Positions 28,937-39,417 of a stretch of DNA of 64,000 nt are shown one piece after another. A program made the position numbers and the translations under genes. Origin of the DNA: Vogesella oryzae (GTDB lineage: Bacteria > Pseudomonadota > Gammaproteobacteria > Burkholderiales > Chromobacteriaceae). The notes below the pieces were generated by a model that was given only the letters and a program-made list of their open reading frames with translations, was not told the origin of the DNA and did not search any database. The first letter of the stretch is position 1, and each line of letters opens with the position of its first letter. The stretch lies in assembly GCF_902829295.1 (NCBI RefSeq), contig NZ_CADEPL010000031.1, forward strand, positions 1 through 64,000, given 5' to 3'.

Positions 28937-29302
28937 ATGGCCAAAAAAATTCTCACTGTAGATGATTCTGCCTCTATCAGACAGATGGTGACCTTTACGC
29001 TGAAAAGCGCTGGATATGAAGTAATAGAGGCTGCCGATGGCAATGCGGGTCTTGCCAAGGCGCAGACGTCTCAGGTCGATCTTGTGCTGACTGACCAGAA
29101 TATGCCTGGCATGGATGGACTTACGCTGATCCGCTCGCTCCGTCAGCTTCCCAATTATCTGTCTACCCCAATCCTGATGCTGACTACCGAGTCCAGCGAT
29201 CAGATGAAAGCACAAGGGCGTGCTGCGGGTGCTACCGGCTGGTTGGTCAAGCCGTTTGATCCTCAGAAGCTGATCGACGTCGTGCGTCGTTTGGTGGGCT
29301 GA
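28937..29302 (+). CDS. cheY: CheY-like response regulator (copy 2)
   Basis: 121-residue receiver domain: KKILTVDDSASIRQMVTFTLKSAGYEVIEAADG, LVLTDQNMPGMDGLTLIRSLR (phosphoacceptor Asp), ILMLTTESSDQMK and GWLVKPFDPQKLIDVV. This is the type usually encoded next to large hybrid-free CheA proteins in the second chemotaxis operons of betaproteobacteria. ATG 28937 (MAKKILTVDD) is canonical. 33 bases before the second cheA. Confidence 0.95.
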   Translation: MAKKILTVDDSASIRQMVTFTLKSAGYEVIEAADGNAGLAKAQTSQVDLVLTDQNMPGMDGLTLIRSLRQLPNYLSTPILMLTTESSDQMKAQGRAAGATGWLVKPFDPQKLIDVVRRLVG

Positions 29303-29335
29303 AGTCTGCGTTGATCTGTCCCGAGGGGGCCGCCG

Positions 29336-31492
29336 ATGTCATTTGATATGTCCCAGTTTCATCAGGTGTTCTTTGATGAAACGGCCGAACATCTGGCCAG
29401 CATGGAGTCTTTACTGCTGGTCATCGATATTGACCGGCCGGACAGCGAAGATTTGAATGCCATTTTCAGGGCCGCCCACTCTATTAAAGGTGGTGCAGCG
29501 ACTTTTGGTTTTACCGATCTGGCCGACCTTACCCATGTGCTTGAAAATCTGCTGGATAAAGTTAGGAAGCTGGAACTGCCTCTTAGCCGGCAGATTGTAG
29601 ATGCATCGTTGCAGTCTGGTGATTTGCTTAAGGACATGTTGGCACACCACCGTGGTGCTGATGCAGTTCCCTCGGGGCGAATTCAAGAGCTAAAACAGAT
29701 TCTGATCCAACTGTCGCAGGGGGAGGTCGTCGTGGCGGCGCCCGCGCCGGTAGTCGAGCCGGTCAGCGGGCGTTTGCATATCGAGTTGCATCAGCCGCTG
29801 GCTTTGCCTGAGGCTGATATTTGGCAAAGGTTGGCCGCGCTTGGACAGGTGGAAGTTATCAGTAGCCTTCCGGAGGATGGCAGGGTTGGCCTGCCTGCGA
29901 TTGCATTACTAACCACTACTGTCAGTTGTGACGAAGTCAGCGAAATGCTGGCCTTTGTGCTTGATCCTGCTTCTTTCCGGGTGCTGCAGAATGTCACTAC
30001 CGAGGATGATGGCTTTGGCTTGTTTGGCGCTTCGGAGTCAGCGGCTGCTCTTGGGGTGTCTGCAGATGGCGCCCTGCTGGAAGAAGATGGTTTTGGCTTG
30101 TTTGAGCCGTTGCCCGAAGTAGCAATTGCCGCCGATCCGCATATCGCTTACGAAGAGCCCGGCTTTGGTTTGTTTCAACCAATGCCGGCGCTTGCTACGG
30201 CAAGCACCCCGGCTGTGATCGCAGATTCGCCCGCCCCTACCAGCTCTAATGCTGTCAGTCGTACCGAGGCTCGTTCTGCCAGTAGTAACAGCCAGGCAGG
30301 CGAGAGTTCCATTCGTGTCAGCACCGATAAAGTCGATTTATTGCTAAATCTGGTGGGGGAACTGGTTATCACCCAATCCATGCTGGTGCAGTACGGTGGC
30401 GGGCTTGATACCGTGGCTCACGAGAAGCTGCTCAACAGCATCTCGCTGCTGCAACGCAACTCCCGGGAGTTGCAAGAGGCGGTGATGTCCATCCGTATGA
30501 TGCCTATTTCCTTCGTTTTCCAGCGCTTTCCCCGTGTGGTTCGTGATCTTGCCGCCAAGCTCGACAAACAGGTGGAGCTGAAAATGGTCGGGGAGAGCAC
30601 CGAGCTGGATAAGGGCTTTATCGAAAAGCTGTCTGACCCGCTTACCCACCTGGTGCGAAATAGCCTGGACCACGGTGTGGAGTCTCCTCAGGAGCGGCTG
30701 GCCAAAGGCAAGCAGGCATGTGGTCTGTTGACGCTGCGGGCTTTTCACGAGGGCGGCAGCATCGTTATCGAGGTTACCGACGATGGGGCGGGGCTGCGCC
30801 GCGACAAAATCCTGGCCAAGGCGCGCGAGCGTGGACTGCCGGTGCAGGACAGCATGACGGATGGCGATGTGTGGGCGCTGATTTTCGAGCCCGGCTTTTC
30901 TACTGCGGCCGAAGTGACCGATGTTTCCGGCCGCGGGGTGGGCATGGACGTGGTGCGCAAGAACATTGTCGCGATGGGCGGGCGTATCGATATCAGCAGC
31001 ATGGCAGATATCGGCACGACCATGACCATTCGGTTGCCGCTGACCCTTGCGATCATGGATGGCATGTCGGTCATGGTCGGTGATGAAACCTACGTACTAC
31101 CGCTGAACTATATTCTGGAGTCGCTACAACCGCAGCCCGGTGATGTGAAGAACATTGTCGGTCGCGGCAGGATTGTCAGTATTCGCGGCGAATATCTGCC
31201 GATCATCAGTATTGCCGACGTCTTTGAGATCACCCCGCTTAATGCGTTGCCGGAACAGGCCATCCTTATCGTGGTAGAGGCTGGAGGACAGAAGTTTGCG
31301 TTGATGGTCGACGAATTGCTCGGGCAGCAGCAGTTTGTGGTGAAAAACATTGAGGCGAACTACCGGAAGGTGGAGGGGCTGTCCGGCGCCACCATTCTGG
31401 GGGATGGCCGTGTCGCACTGATTCTGGACGTAGGTGCGATTGTCAGAATGAACATGCAGAAAGTACCGCAGACCGATGCGGTGACGGTCTGA
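29336..31492 (+). CDS. cheA: Chemotaxis histidine kinase CheA (copy 2)
   Basis: 718 residues. P1 with His48 in IFRAAHSIKGGAATFGF; a middle region with a DUF3369/P2-like fold (LHIELHQPLALPEADIWQRLAALGQVEV...) and an extended linker containing three copies of GFGLF (near residues 225, 251 and 274), each after an acidic pair; P3 (VDLLLNLVGELVITQSML); P4 with HLVRNSLDHGVESPQERL, VTDDGAGL and FEPGFSTAAEVTDVSGRGVGMDVV; and P5. It heads the plus-strand set cheA-cheW-mcp-cheR-cheB-cheD. It differs from copy 1 in its linker and probably in its CheY partner. Confidence 0.95.
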   Translation: MSFDMSQFHQVFFDETAEHLASMESLLLVIDIDRPDSEDLNAIFRAAHSIKGGAATFGFTDLADLTHVLENLLDKVRKLELPLSRQIVDASLQSGDLLKDMLAHHRGADAVPSGRIQELKQILIQLSQGEVVVAAPAPVVEPVSGRLHIELHQPLALPEADIWQRLAALGQVEVISSLPEDGRVGLPAIALLTTTVSCDEVSEMLAFVLDPASFRVLQNVTTEDDGFGLFGASESAAALGVSADGALLEEDGFGLFEPLPEVAIAADPHIAYEEPGFGLFQPMPALATASTPAVIADSPAPTSSNAVSRTEARSASSNSQAGESSIRVSTDKVDLLLNLVGELVITQSMLVQYGGGLDTVAHEKLLNSISLLQRNSRELQEAVMSIRMMPISFVFQRFPRVVRDLAAKLDKQVELKMVGESTELDKGFIEKLSDPLTHLVRNSLDHGVESPQERLAKGKQACGLLTLRAFHEGGSIVIEVTDDGAGLRRDKILAKARERGLPVQDSMTDGDVWALIFEPGFSTAAEVTDVSGRGVGMDVVRKNIVAMGGRIDISSMADIGTTMTIRLPLTLAIMDGMSVMVGDETYVLPLNYILESLQPQPGDVKNIVGRGRIVSIRGEYLPIISIADVFEITPLNALPEQAILIVVEAGGQKFALMVDELLGQQQFVVKNIEANYRKVEGLSGATILGDGRVALILDVGAIVRMNMQKVPQTDAVTV

Positions 31493-31521
31493 TCTAACCG
31501 TAACGGGGTACGGCAAACATC

Positions 31522-32019
31522 ATGACGGATACACGAATAATGGCAGAAACCGATGCCCAGCGCCGGGAGTTCCTGGTCTTCACGTTGGGGCAGGAAGAAT
31601 ATGGTATCGACATTCTGAAGGTGCAGGAGATTCGCGGCTATGACGCTGTAACCCGCCTGGCGAAATCGCCCGAGTTCATTAAGGGCGTTATCAATTTGCG
31701 CGGCCATATCGTTCCTATCATCGATATGCGTATCAAATTCGGCGTCGGAAACATCGTTTACAACGACTTTACCGTGGTAATCATTCTGAATGTGCTGGGT
31801 CGTACCGTCGGTATGGTGGTTGACGGCGTTTCCGATGTGATCGAGCTGGCAGGGGAGGATATCAAGCCGGCTCCGGAATTCGGTTCGGTGATGGATACTG
31901 CCTACATCCAGGGGCTGGGCGCCATTGGTGAGCGCATGATCATCATGGTGGATATCGAAAAACTGATGAGCAGTCAGGAAATGGCGTTGATGGATTCCGC
32001 GTTGGCGGCCAACGTTTAA
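31522..32019 (+). CDS. cheW: Chemotaxis coupling protein CheW
   Basis: 165-residue CheW domain: [60 protein letters not shown], followed by [27 protein letters not shown]. It bridges receptor tips to CheA. It lies 30 bases after cheA and 13 before the receptor gene, so receptor, CheW and CheA are made together. Confidence 0.97.
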   Translation: MTDTRIMAETDAQRREFLVFTLGQEEYGIDILKVQEIRGYDAVTRLAKSPEFIKGVINLRGHIVPIIDMRIKFGVGNIVYNDFTVVIILNVLGRTVGMVVDGVSDVIELAGEDIKPAPEFGSVMDTAYIQGLGAIGERMIIMVDIEKLMSSQEMALMDSALAANV

Positions 32020-32032
32020 GGGGGTGACAAAC

Positions 32033-35000
32033 ATGAAAGTGAAGAACCTGTTATGGCTGGGCTTTGGTATCTTGCTGGTTCTGATTGCCTCCGCTTCTGT
32101 GTTGGCTATCGTGCGGTTGGATGTGATGTCTGGCGATATCGACAAGGTTGCTAGTTATCATTTGCCACGCTCTGGAGCGGCCGGTCGTATCGTTGATAAC
32201 GTTAACGAGACTGCTAGGGGCGTACGTACCGCTTTGCTGAGCAGTGATCCAGTGCTGGTACAGCAGCAGGTGCAAGATCTGGACAAAGCTCTGGCGGGTA
32301 TGGACGAGGCATACGCCCAGCTCAAGCAATATCCGGCTGATGATGTCGCCATGCCACTCGAAGCTGCTGTGCGTCAGGCCGATGCAAGTTATCGCGCTGA
32401 CCTTGGGCAGTTTGTTGTCTTGTTCAAGGCTGGGCAACTGGAAGAGGCAAAGGCTTTTCTGTTTGCCAAGTTGCGTCCGGGTCAGAAGAACTACCAGACG
32501 GCCGTGAATAAACTGGTGAGCTACGAGGAAGCGCAGGTTAATGAGCGGACTACCGCCGTGTTGCAGTCTGCTCGACATACCGGGCAGGCCTTGCAATTGC
32601 TCTTGGCAGTTTCGCTTGTTGTTGGTTTGCTGGCAGCCTGGCTGATCAGCCGTCGTCTGTTCCGTACTCTGGGGTGTGAGCCGGCAGTTGCTACGCAACT
32701 CATGAAAGAGCTGGCATCGGGCCATCTGGAAACTGATTTTAAAGTGGCCGAGGCAGATACTACTAGCCTGGCTTACTACATGAAGTTGGCCGCAGACAAG
32801 GCGATAGAGAATATTCTGGTGCGCAATGCGCTGGATGTTGCTGCGACCAATGTCATGATCGCCGATAGTAATAACGTGGTGGTGTATACCAACCAGGCGG
32901 TGCAGGACATGCTGGCCAATGCAGAAGCGGACATTCGCAAGGAGCTGCCGAGCTTCTCTGCCCGCAGTGTGATTGGCAGCAATATTGATGGCTTCCACAA
33001 GCATCCGGAATACCAGCGCAAGATGCTCTCCAACTTGCGCAGCACACACCGGGCCCAGATCAGCGTCGGTGGTCGCTCCTTTACCTTGCTGGTTAACCCG
33101 ATCAGCGACAACAAGGGGCGCGGTCTCGGCATGGTGGTCGAGTGGCAGGACATTACCGAGCAATTGAAGCTGCAACAGCTGGAGCAGGATAAGCGCCTGG
33201 AAGAGCAGCGTCAGATGGCGGAGAACACCCGTATCCGCAAGGCGCTGGATAATGTTTCCGCCAATGTGATGATTGCGGACAACGAACGCAGCATCATTTA
33301 CATGAACCGCAGTGTGCAGGAAATGCTGCGCGAAGCCGAAGCCGATATCAAGAAGGTGCTGCCTAACTTTGATTCGCGAACCCTGCTGGGTTCCAGCATG
33401 GATGGCTTCCATCGTAATCCTGCGCACCAGCGTGAGCTGCTGGCCAACCTGAAGCAAACCTACACTGCCGATATCGTGGTGGGTAATCGCTCGTTTACCT
33501 TGATTGCCAACCCGGTGTTTAGCGATAGCGGCGAGCGTCTTGGCTCGGTAGTGGAGTGGGCGGATATGACCGAGAAGCTTCATGCCCAGCGTCTGGAGCA
33601 ACAGCGCCGGGAAGAAGAGCAGGTCATGCTGGCGGAAAATACCCGCATCCGCAAAGCACTGGATAATGTCTCTTCCAATGTGATGATTGCCGACAATGAC
33701 CGCACCATCATCTACATGAACCGCAGCGTGCATGACATGCTGCGCAATGCCGAAGCCGACATCAAGAAAGCCCTGCCCAACTTTGATGCGCGTAATTTGC
33801 TTGGAACCAGCATGGATGGTTTCCACCGCAATCCAGCGCATCAGCGTGACCTGCTGGCGGGTCTCAAACAAACATATACGGCGCAAATCGTGGTGGGTGG
33901 CCGCACCTTCCGCCTGATTGCCAACCCAGTATTCAGCGACACTGGCGAGCGACTGGGCTCCGTGGTGGAGTGGGCCGACCGGACCGAAGAAGTGCGTGTT
34001 GAGAAAGAAGTCTCCGACATCGTTGGTGCTGCCGTACGTGGCGACTTCCTGCAGCGTATCCCGATGGATGGCAAGAGCGGTTTCTTTGCGACACTCTCCG
34101 AGCAAATCAATCAATTGATGGAGGTTTCCAACCAGGGGCTATCTGATGTGGCGACCGTGTTGGCCGCACTCGCCAAGGGTGATCTGACCCGCACGATCTC
34201 TGCCGACTACCAAGGCATGTTCGGGCAGCTGAAGTCCGACACCAATATGACCGTTTCACGACTGCGTGAGATCGTTGGCAACATTCAGGAAGCCGCTTCT
34301 GCCATCAATACCGCGGCGCGGGAAATTTCTGCCGGTAACAGCAACCTGTCCAGCCGTACCGAACAACAGGCCGCCAGTCTGGAAGAAACAGCGTCCAGCA
34401 TGGAAGAAATCACCAGTACGGTGAAGCAGAATGCGGATAACTCGCGCAAGGCCAATTCGCTGGCCGTGGGGGCATCGGATATTGCCTCACGCGGTGGGGT
34501 AGTGGTGGGTCAAGTGGTTTCCACCATGAACGAGATCAACCAGAGTGCCACCAAGATCGTCGACATTATCAGTGTGATTGACGGTATTGCTTTCCAGACC
34601 AATATCCTGGCGTTGAATGCTGCCGTGGAGGCTGCGCGTGCCGGTGAACAAGGACGTGGCTTTGCCGTGGTGGCCAGCGAGGTGCGTAACCTGGCGCAGC
34701 GTTCAGCGGCTGCGGCCAAGGAAATCAAGGGGTTGATCGGCGATTCGGTAGATAAGGTGGAGTCCGGTACCCGTCTGGTGGATGAGGCCGGTCGCACCAT
34801 GGAGGAGATCGTTTCTTCGATCCGTCGGGTAGCCGACATCATGAGCGAGATTTCTGCCGCCTCTATCGAGCAGAGTTCCGGTATCGAGCAGGTAAACCTT
34901 GCCGTTAGCCAGATGGACGAAAATACCCAGAAGAATGCGGCGCTGGTCGAGGAGGCTGCCGCTGCCGCCGAGTCGCTGGAAGAGCAGGCTTCGGTATTGC

Positions 35001-35200
35001 TGGATGCCGTATCTATTTTCCATCTGGACGGAAGTATCAGAACACCAGTTGTTACTCCCGCTACGGTTAAGCCGGTGCACGAGCCTCTCCCGAGGGTTGC
35101 TGTTGCCGAGATGGTGGCGACACCCCGTCGCGCACCACAGCTGATGCACTCGCCACTGAATTCCCAGCCAACCGATGAGGGCGAATGGGAGGAGTTCTGA
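32033..35200 (+). CDS. Methyl-accepting chemotaxis protein with three tandem PAS domains
   Basis: 1055 residues. Membrane helix about 5-25, a four-helix periplasmic domain (4HB type), second helix about 188-210, then three cytoplasmic PAS repeats with an exact 138-codon period (first near 262-378, then 400-516, then 538-654), a HAMP-like stretch, and the signalling hairpin with [21 protein letters not shown] near 860. Repeats 2 and 3 are almost identical. Each PAS contains DGFH followed by an HQR or YQR, and VVEW near its end, positions resembling the heme-ligand His and O2-stabilising Trp of Pseudomonas Aer2 PAS (from memory; inference). ATG 32033 with AGGGGG upstream is preferred over a GTG nine bases earlier. 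Confidence 0.93.
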   Translation: MKVKNLLWLGFGILLVLIASASVLAIVRLDVMSGDIDKVASYHLPRSGAAGRIVDNVNETARGVRTALLSSDPVLVQQQVQDLDKALAGMDEAYAQLKQYPADDVAMPLEAAVRQADASYRADLGQFVVLFKAGQLEEAKAFLFAKLRPGQKNYQTAVNKLVSYEEAQVNERTTAVLQSARHTGQALQLLLAVSLVVGLLAAWLISRRLFRTLGCEPAVATQLMKELASGHLETDFKVAEADTTSLAYYMKLAADKAIENILVRNALDVAATNVMIADSNNVVVYTNQAVQDMLANAEADIRKELPSFSARSVIGSNIDGFHKHPEYQRKMLSNLRSTHRAQISVGGRSFTLLVNPISDNKGRGLGMVVEWQDITEQLKLQQLEQDKRLEEQRQMAENTRIRKALDNVSANVMIADNERSIIYMNRSVQEMLREAEADIKKVLPNFDSRTLLGSSMDGFHRNPAHQRELLANLKQTYTADIVVGNRSFTLIANPVFSDSGERLGSVVEWADMTEKLHAQRLEQQRREEEQVMLAENTRIRKALDNVSSNVMIADNDRTIIYMNRSVHDMLRNAEADIKKALPNFDARNLLGTSMDGFHRNPAHQRDLLAGLKQTYTAQIVVGGRTFRLIANPVFSDTGERLGSVVEWADRTEEVRVEKEVSDIVGAAVRGDFLQRIPMDGKSGFFATLSEQINQLMEVSNQGLSDVATVLAALAKGDLTRTISADYQGMFGQLKSDTNMTVSRLREIVGNIQEAASAINTAAREISAGNSNLSSRTEQQAASLEETASSMEEITSTVKQNADNSRKANSLAVGASDIASRGGVVVGQVVSTMNEINQSATKIVDIISVIDGIAFQTNILALNAAVEAARAGEQGRGFAVVASEVRNLAQRSAAAAKEIKGLIGDSVDKVESGTRLVDEAGRTMEEIVSSIRRVADIMSEISAASIEQSSGIEQVNLAVSQMDENTQKNAALVEEAAAAAESLEEQASVLLDAVSIFHLDGSIRTPVVTPATVKPVHEPLPRVAVAEMVATPRRAPQLMHSPLNSQPTDEGEWEEF

Positions 35201-35201
35201 C

Positions 35202-36044
35202 ATGGCGGCAGAGGCAGAAGCGATCTTTCCGCGGGATTTGCATTTTTCCGAGGCAGACTTTCTCGCGGTAAGGTCGCTACTGTACAACAAGACTGGCATT
35301 GCCTTGAGTGATGCCAAGAACCACATGGCTTATGCCCGACTAGCCAAGCGGGTGCGTCACCAGGGTTTCAAGTCGTTTGCAGATTATCTGGCGTTACTCG
35401 ATTCAGCTGCAGGGGCGGGGGAGTGGGAGCATTTCATCAATGCACTCACTACCAACCTGACATCCTTTTTTCGCGAAAGTCACCACTTCGATATTTTGCG
35501 GCAGCATGCCCAGCAGCATGCCGAAGGCAGCAATCCATATCGGGTCTGGAGTTCGGCAGCGTCGACCGGTGAAGAACCTTATTCCATTCTGTTTACGCTA
35601 GCGCAAACGCTGCAAGCTGGACGCTACGATATAGTGGCATCAGATATCGACACTCAGGTGCTGACCAAGGCTGCCTCTGGTGTCTACAGTGCGGATCGGG
35701 TTGCCAAGCTTGATCCATCGCTGTTGAAGCAGTTCTTTGTACGCGGCGTGGGGAGTAATAACGGCAAGGTCAAAGTGAAGTCTGTCTTTGCCCGGCAAGT
35801 CCAGTTTCGGCAGATCAATCTGGTCGATGCCAGTTGGCCGCAATTGGGAGTGTTCGATGTCATTTTTTGCCGTAACGTACTGATTTATTTTGACAAGCAA
35901 ACTCAGGCCGGCATTCTCGAGCACTTTGCCCGGCATCTGAAACCGCATGGTCTTTTGTTGCTGGGGCATTCGGAGAATATCCAGCATATCAGCAATACCT
36001 TTGCGCCTTGTGGCAAGACAGCCTACCGCCTGGCGCGTGGATAA
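35202..36044 (+). CDS. cheR: Chemoreceptor glutamate methyltransferase CheR
   Basis: 280 residues. The N-terminal helical domain ([33 protein letters not shown]) and the SAM-binding domain with [46 protein letters not shown] and [10 protein letters not shown]. It methylates receptor glutamates for adaptation. The start ATG 35202 lies one base after the receptor stop with GGGAGGAG upstream. It is followed by cheB and cheD. Confidence 0.96.
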   Translation: MAAEAEAIFPRDLHFSEADFLAVRSLLYNKTGIALSDAKNHMAYARLAKRVRHQGFKSFADYLALLDSAAGAGEWEHFINALTTNLTSFFRESHHFDILRQHAQQHAEGSNPYRVWSSAASTGEEPYSILFTLAQTLQAGRYDIVASDIDTQVLTKAASGVYSADRVAKLDPSLLKQFFVRGVGSNNGKVKVKSVFARQVQFRQINLVDASWPQLGVFDVIFCRNVLIYFDKQTQAGILEHFARHLKPHGLLLLGHSENIQHISNTFAPCGKTAYRLARG

Positions 36045-36048
36045 CACT

Positions 36049-37122
36049 ATGGTGCAGGGGCGAAAAATCCGGGTTGTAGTGGTGGATGATTCTGCTTTGA
36101 TCCGCGAGGTTCTGGGCAAGATTATCAATGCCGAGGCGGACATGGAGGTGGTGGCATTTGCCCCCGACCCGGTGGCGGCCCGGGAGCGTATCCGCGAGAG
36201 CAATCCGGATGTGATTACGCTGGACGTAGAAATGCCGCGCATGGATGGGCTTGAGTTTCTGCGACGGCTGATGAGTCTGCGGCCAACCCCGGTGTTGATG
36301 ATTTCGTCGCTGACCGCCACCGGGTCTGACATTGCCCTGCGCGCACTGGAGTTGGGTGCGGTCGATTGCATCGAGAAACCGCAGGTCAATATCAGTCGCG
36401 GCATGCAGGAATACGCCGAGCTGATTTGCGACAAGATTCGTGCGGCGGCGGCCGCGCGAGTACAGTTACCTAGCCGCTTCATCCAGCAAGAAGCGAATCA
36501 GTCCAAGGCTGCCGGCAACGTCACTATCTTGCGCAAGGATGCGGTGATAGTCGTGGGGGCTTCCACCGGTGGAACCGAAGCACTGCGCGAATTCCTGAGC
36601 GGCCTACCGGCTAATACGCCACCGGTACTGGTGGTGCAGCATATGCCGGAGCATTTCACGCTGTCGTTTGCTCAGCGGCTGGACCAATGCTGTGCCATGA
36701 GTGTGTGCGAGGCCAGCGATGGTCAACCTCTGGTCGCCGGCAATATCTACATTGCACCCGGACATTCCCATTTGAGTATCGTCAGCCGGAGCGGGCAACT
36801 GTTTACCCATCTTGAGCAAAGTGAGCTGGTTAACCGCCATCGTCCGGCCGTAGATGTCTTGTTTGACTCGGCGGCCAACCTGCTTGGCAAACGCGCGGTG
36901 GGCGTGATCCTTACCGGAATGGGAAAAGATGGCGCCGCAGGGCTGCTGCGTATGCGCGAGGCTGGTAGCTACAATTTCGGCCAGGATCAGGCATCGTGTG
37001 TAGTGTATGGCATGCCGCGCGCCGCGTACGAAATCGGGGCGGTACACGAGGTAGTACCGCTATCGCAAATGGCCACGCAGGTATTGGCCTATTTGTGCGG
37101 CCAACATAAACGGGAGGCCTGA
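36049..37122 (+). CDS. cheB: Chemotaxis methylesterase/deamidase CheB
   Basis: 357 residues. Receiver domain ([37 protein letters not shown]) joined to a methylesterase domain with the catalytic Ser in [15 protein letters not shown], His in [10 protein letters not shown] and Asp in [13 protein letters not shown]. It removes receptor methyl groups when phosphorylated by CheA. ATG 36049 ([12 protein letters not shown]) is preferred; an in-frame GTG slightly upstream is possible. Its stop overlaps the cheD start (TGATG). Confidence 0.96.
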   Translation: MVQGRKIRVVVVDDSALIREVLGKIINAEADMEVVAFAPDPVAARERIRESNPDVITLDVEMPRMDGLEFLRRLMSLRPTPVLMISSLTATGSDIALRALELGAVDCIEKPQVNISRGMQEYAELICDKIRAAAAARVQLPSRFIQQEANQSKAAGNVTILRKDAVIVVGASTGGTEALREFLSGLPANTPPVLVVQHMPEHFTLSFAQRLDQCCAMSVCEASDGQPLVAGNIYIAPGHSHLSIVSRSGQLFTHLEQSELVNRHRPAVDVLFDSAANLLGKRAVGVILTGMGKDGAAGLLRMREAGSYNFGQDQASCVVYGMPRAAYEIGAVHEVVPLSQMATQVLAYLCGQHKREA

Positions 37123-37721
37123 TGCTGGGTGGTCATGCAGCACATCGCTATTTCGACAAGCATTTCAACAAGAATGCAGCCAAGCTGTTGCCGGGCGAGT
37201 ACCAGGCTACCGATGATGGCCTGCTGCTGGTGACGGTGCTCGGCTCCTGCGTCTCTGCCTGCCTGCGCGACCGGGTGACCGGCATCGCCGGCATGAACCA
37301 TTTCATGCTGCCGGATCAGGGCAGCGGTAGCAGCGACCGTCTGATGCCGGCCCGTTTTGGTACCCATGCCATGGAGCTGCTGATCAACGACATGCTCAAG
37401 CTTGGCGCCAACCGCCGTTCGCTGGAAGCCAAGGTTTTCGGTGGCGGTAACGTGCTGGATGGCATGACCAAGGCTAACATCGGGCAGCGTAATGCCAGTT
37501 TCGTGCATGCATTCCTGGCGCAGGAGCATATCCCGATCGTGGCCGAGGACCTCGGGGCGGATATTGCCCGCAAGGTGTACTTTTTTACCGATACCGGCAA
37601 GGTGCTGATCAAGAAAATCCGTCCGCAACACAATCTGGTGCAGGAAGAAGAAAGCTATCGCCAGCGCATCGACCGCGACAGCGAGCGCAAGGTTGGCGGA
37701 GACGTCGATCTGTTTATCTGA
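37122..37721 (+). CDS. cheD: Chemoreceptor glutamine deamidase CheD
   Basis: 199 residues: LLVTVLGSCVSACLRDRVTGIAGMNHFMLP contains the catalytic Cys and His, and FGTHAMELLINDMLKLGANRRSLEAKVFGGGNVL is characteristic. CheD deamidates receptor glutamines and in some species acts with CheC. No cheC is seen in the window. The ATG overlaps the cheB stop, indicating coupling. Last gene of the plus-strand chemotaxis run. Confidence 0.95.
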   Translation: MLGGHAAHRYFDKHFNKNAAKLLPGEYQATDDGLLLVTVLGSCVSACLRDRVTGIAGMNHFMLPDQGSGSSDRLMPARFGTHAMELLINDMLKLGANRRSLEAKVFGGGNVLDGMTKANIGQRNASFVHAFLAQEHIPIVAEDLGADIARKVYFFTDTGKVLIKKIRPQHNLVQEEESYRQRIDRDSERKVGGDVDLFI

Positions 37722-37727
37722 CGGTGT

Positions 37728-37753
37728 TGCCGGTCGATTGCACATGACCGGCA
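37728..37753. terminator. Hairpin between cheD and fdxA
   Basis: Stem TGCCGGTC / GACCGGCA with a 10-base loop between convergent genes. No good T run, so only a weak terminator call. Confidence 0.4.
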
Positions 37754-37765
37754 GCATTGCCGTGA

Positions 37766-38089
37766 TCAGCGCTCCAGTAGCGGTAACTTGCCTTCTACGC
37801 CTGCCCATTGCTCATGATCGGGGAGTGGCGCTTTCTGTTCGGTGATGACCGGCCACAGTCTGGACAGCTCGGCATTGAGTGCCAGCATGGCGTGCTGGGC
37901 CGGTGGCAGTTCTTCTTCGGTGGTAATTGCGCTGATCGGGCATTCCGGTACGCACAGCGTGCAATCGATGCATTCGTCCGGGTCGATAACCAGAAAATTG
38001 GGGCCTTCGTGAAAGCAGTCCACCGGGCAAACCTCTACACAGTCGGTGTATTTGCATTTGATACAGGCTTCGGTTACAACGTGCGTCAT
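37766..38089 (-). CDS. fdxA: 7Fe-8S ferredoxin
   Basis: 107 residues: [20 protein letters not shown] followed by CPVDCFHEG (ligands of a 3Fe-4S plus shared 4Fe-4S arrangement) and [14 protein letters not shown] for the second cluster, with the C-terminal extension typical of FdxA (Azotobacter FdI type). An electron carrier of low potential; partners are not evident here. ATG 38089 gives the family start. It is divergent from gluQRS. Confidence 0.95.
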   Translation of the reverse strand: MTHVVTEACIKCKYTDCVEVCPVDCFHEGPNFLVIDPDECIDCTLCVPECPISAITTEEELPPAQHAMLALNAELSRLWPVITEQKAPLPDHEQWAGVEGKLPLLER

Positions 38090-38160
38090 CTCTCGCCCTC
38101 CGTACGGCCAGCCGGCTGATTCCGGACCGTTCCAGCTGATTATTGTTGCCATCTGCCTGT

Positions 38161-39057
38161 ATGTCTGCCCCTGATTTTTCCTATCGTGGCCGTTTCGCTC
38201 CCAGCCCTACCGGTCTGCTGCATGCCGGCTCGCTGACTACCGCGGTCGGCAGCTATCTGGAGGCCCGCAGCCGCGGCGGACAATGGCTGCTGCGCATGGA
38301 GGATCTTGATCCGCCCCGCGAAATGCCCGGCGCTGCGACCAATATCTTGCGCACGCTGGAGGCCTTCGGCTTCGAGTGGGATGGCGAGGTGGTTTACCAG
38401 AGCCAGCGTCATCATTTGTACCGCGCTGCGCTGGAGCAACTTATCCGGCAGGGCGATGCCTATGGCTGTGGCTGCAGCCGCAAGGAAATCTCGGCGCATG
38501 GCCTGCGTGGTCTTGATGGCATGGTCTATCCCGGCACGTGTCGCCACGGGTTGGCGCCGGGACGCAGCCCGCGTGCCTGGCGCCTGAAGGTGCCGGATCG
38601 CACCCTCGGATTCGAAGACCGCTTGCAGGGGTACTACGCGCAACAACTGCAGCAGGATATCGGTGATTTTGTGCTGTTGCGCGCCGACGGGTTCTGGGCC
38701 TATCAGCTGGCGGTGGTGGTGGATGATATCGAGCAGGGCATCAGCGATATTGTTCGCGGGGCTGACCTGCTGGTGTCGACGCCACGTCAGTTATGGCTGC
38801 GGCAATGCCTCGGCGGGCCGGCCATCAGCCACTGTCATCTACCGCTGATGGTGAATCTGGCGGGAGAGAAGCTTTCCAAGCAGACACTGGCGCCTGCGAT
38901 CTCGCCACGGTTGGCAGCAGATGAGCTGCGGCTGGCGCTACTGCGCTTGGGGCATGCCGCACCGGCCGATGTCCAGTCGCTTGCCGAGTTGTGGTCGTGG
39001 GCATTGACGCACTGGTCGTTGTCGCGGGTTCCTGCCGGTCCGGTGGTTATCGGCTAA
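38161..39057 (+). CDS. gluQ: Glutamyl-Q tRNA(Asp) synthetase
   Basis: 298 residues. A truncated GluRS-like catalytic core without an anticodon-binding domain: [17 protein letters not shown] (HIGH-type motif), EDLDPPRE, a zinc site from the Cys residues around YGCGCSRKE and YPGTCRHG, and a degenerate KMSKS (GEKLSKQ). It attaches glutamate to queuosine 34 of tRNA-Asp. ATG 38161 ([16 protein letters not shown]) is preferred over an upstream in-frame codon. The tgt gene for queuosine formation is also in this window (51406). Confidence 0.95.
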   Translation: MSAPDFSYRGRFAPSPTGLLHAGSLTTAVGSYLEARSRGGQWLLRMEDLDPPREMPGAATNILRTLEAFGFEWDGEVVYQSQRHHLYRAALEQLIRQGDAYGCGCSRKEISAHGLRGLDGMVYPGTCRHGLAPGRSPRAWRLKVPDRTLGFEDRLQGYYAQQLQQDIGDFVLLRADGFWAYQLAVVVDDIEQGISDIVRGADLLVSTPRQLWLRQCLGGPAISHCHLPLMVNLAGEKLSKQTLAPAISPRLAADELRLALLRLGHAAPADVQSLAELWSWALTHWSLSRVPAGPVVIG

Positions 39058-39184
39058 CAGCATGCGCTAAGGGATTGGCAGCAAAGCGAATTATCACGCC
39101 CGTCAGCTAAACAGTTGTCGCAAGTGACTGAAAACTGGACAAAACCCGACTTGCCAACCAGACGGTGGGCGACGATAATCGCCG
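39058..39184. other. Spacer upstream of the riboswitch
   Basis: Between the gluQ stop and the glycine riboswitch. It presumably holds the gcv promoter; no clear box is called. Confidence 0.3.
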
Positions 39185-39382
39185 CATTCCGCAGGAGAGT
39201 GCGGCCGCCGTAACCGGCAGGCTGCCGCCGAAGGCGCAAGTGCACCCGCAATCGCTCAGGCAAAAGGACTGTAAGAATCTGGCTGCAAGGCCAGCAGAAT
39301 CTGGAGAGCGGCGCGACAAGCGTCCACCGAAGGGGCTAACGGCGCAATGCCGGAAAATCTCAGGTGCATGGACAGAGGGGTG
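39185..39382 (+). ncRNA. Tandem glycine riboswitch (gcvT leader)
   Basis: Two consecutive aptamers with the conserved glycine-aptamer blocks. First: GGAGAG at 39194, GCCGAAGG near 39236, CTCAGGCAAAAGGAC near 39255. Second: GGAGAG at 39303, CACCGAAGG near 39325, CTCAGGT and GGACAGAG near 39359. A short hairpin links them. It ends about 36 bases before gcvT, so in this class glycine binding is expected to turn on the glycine cleavage operon. Confidence 0.93.
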
Positions 39383-39417
39383 TGAGCTAGCGGAAAAACT
39401 CACTCCGAGGACTTGCC

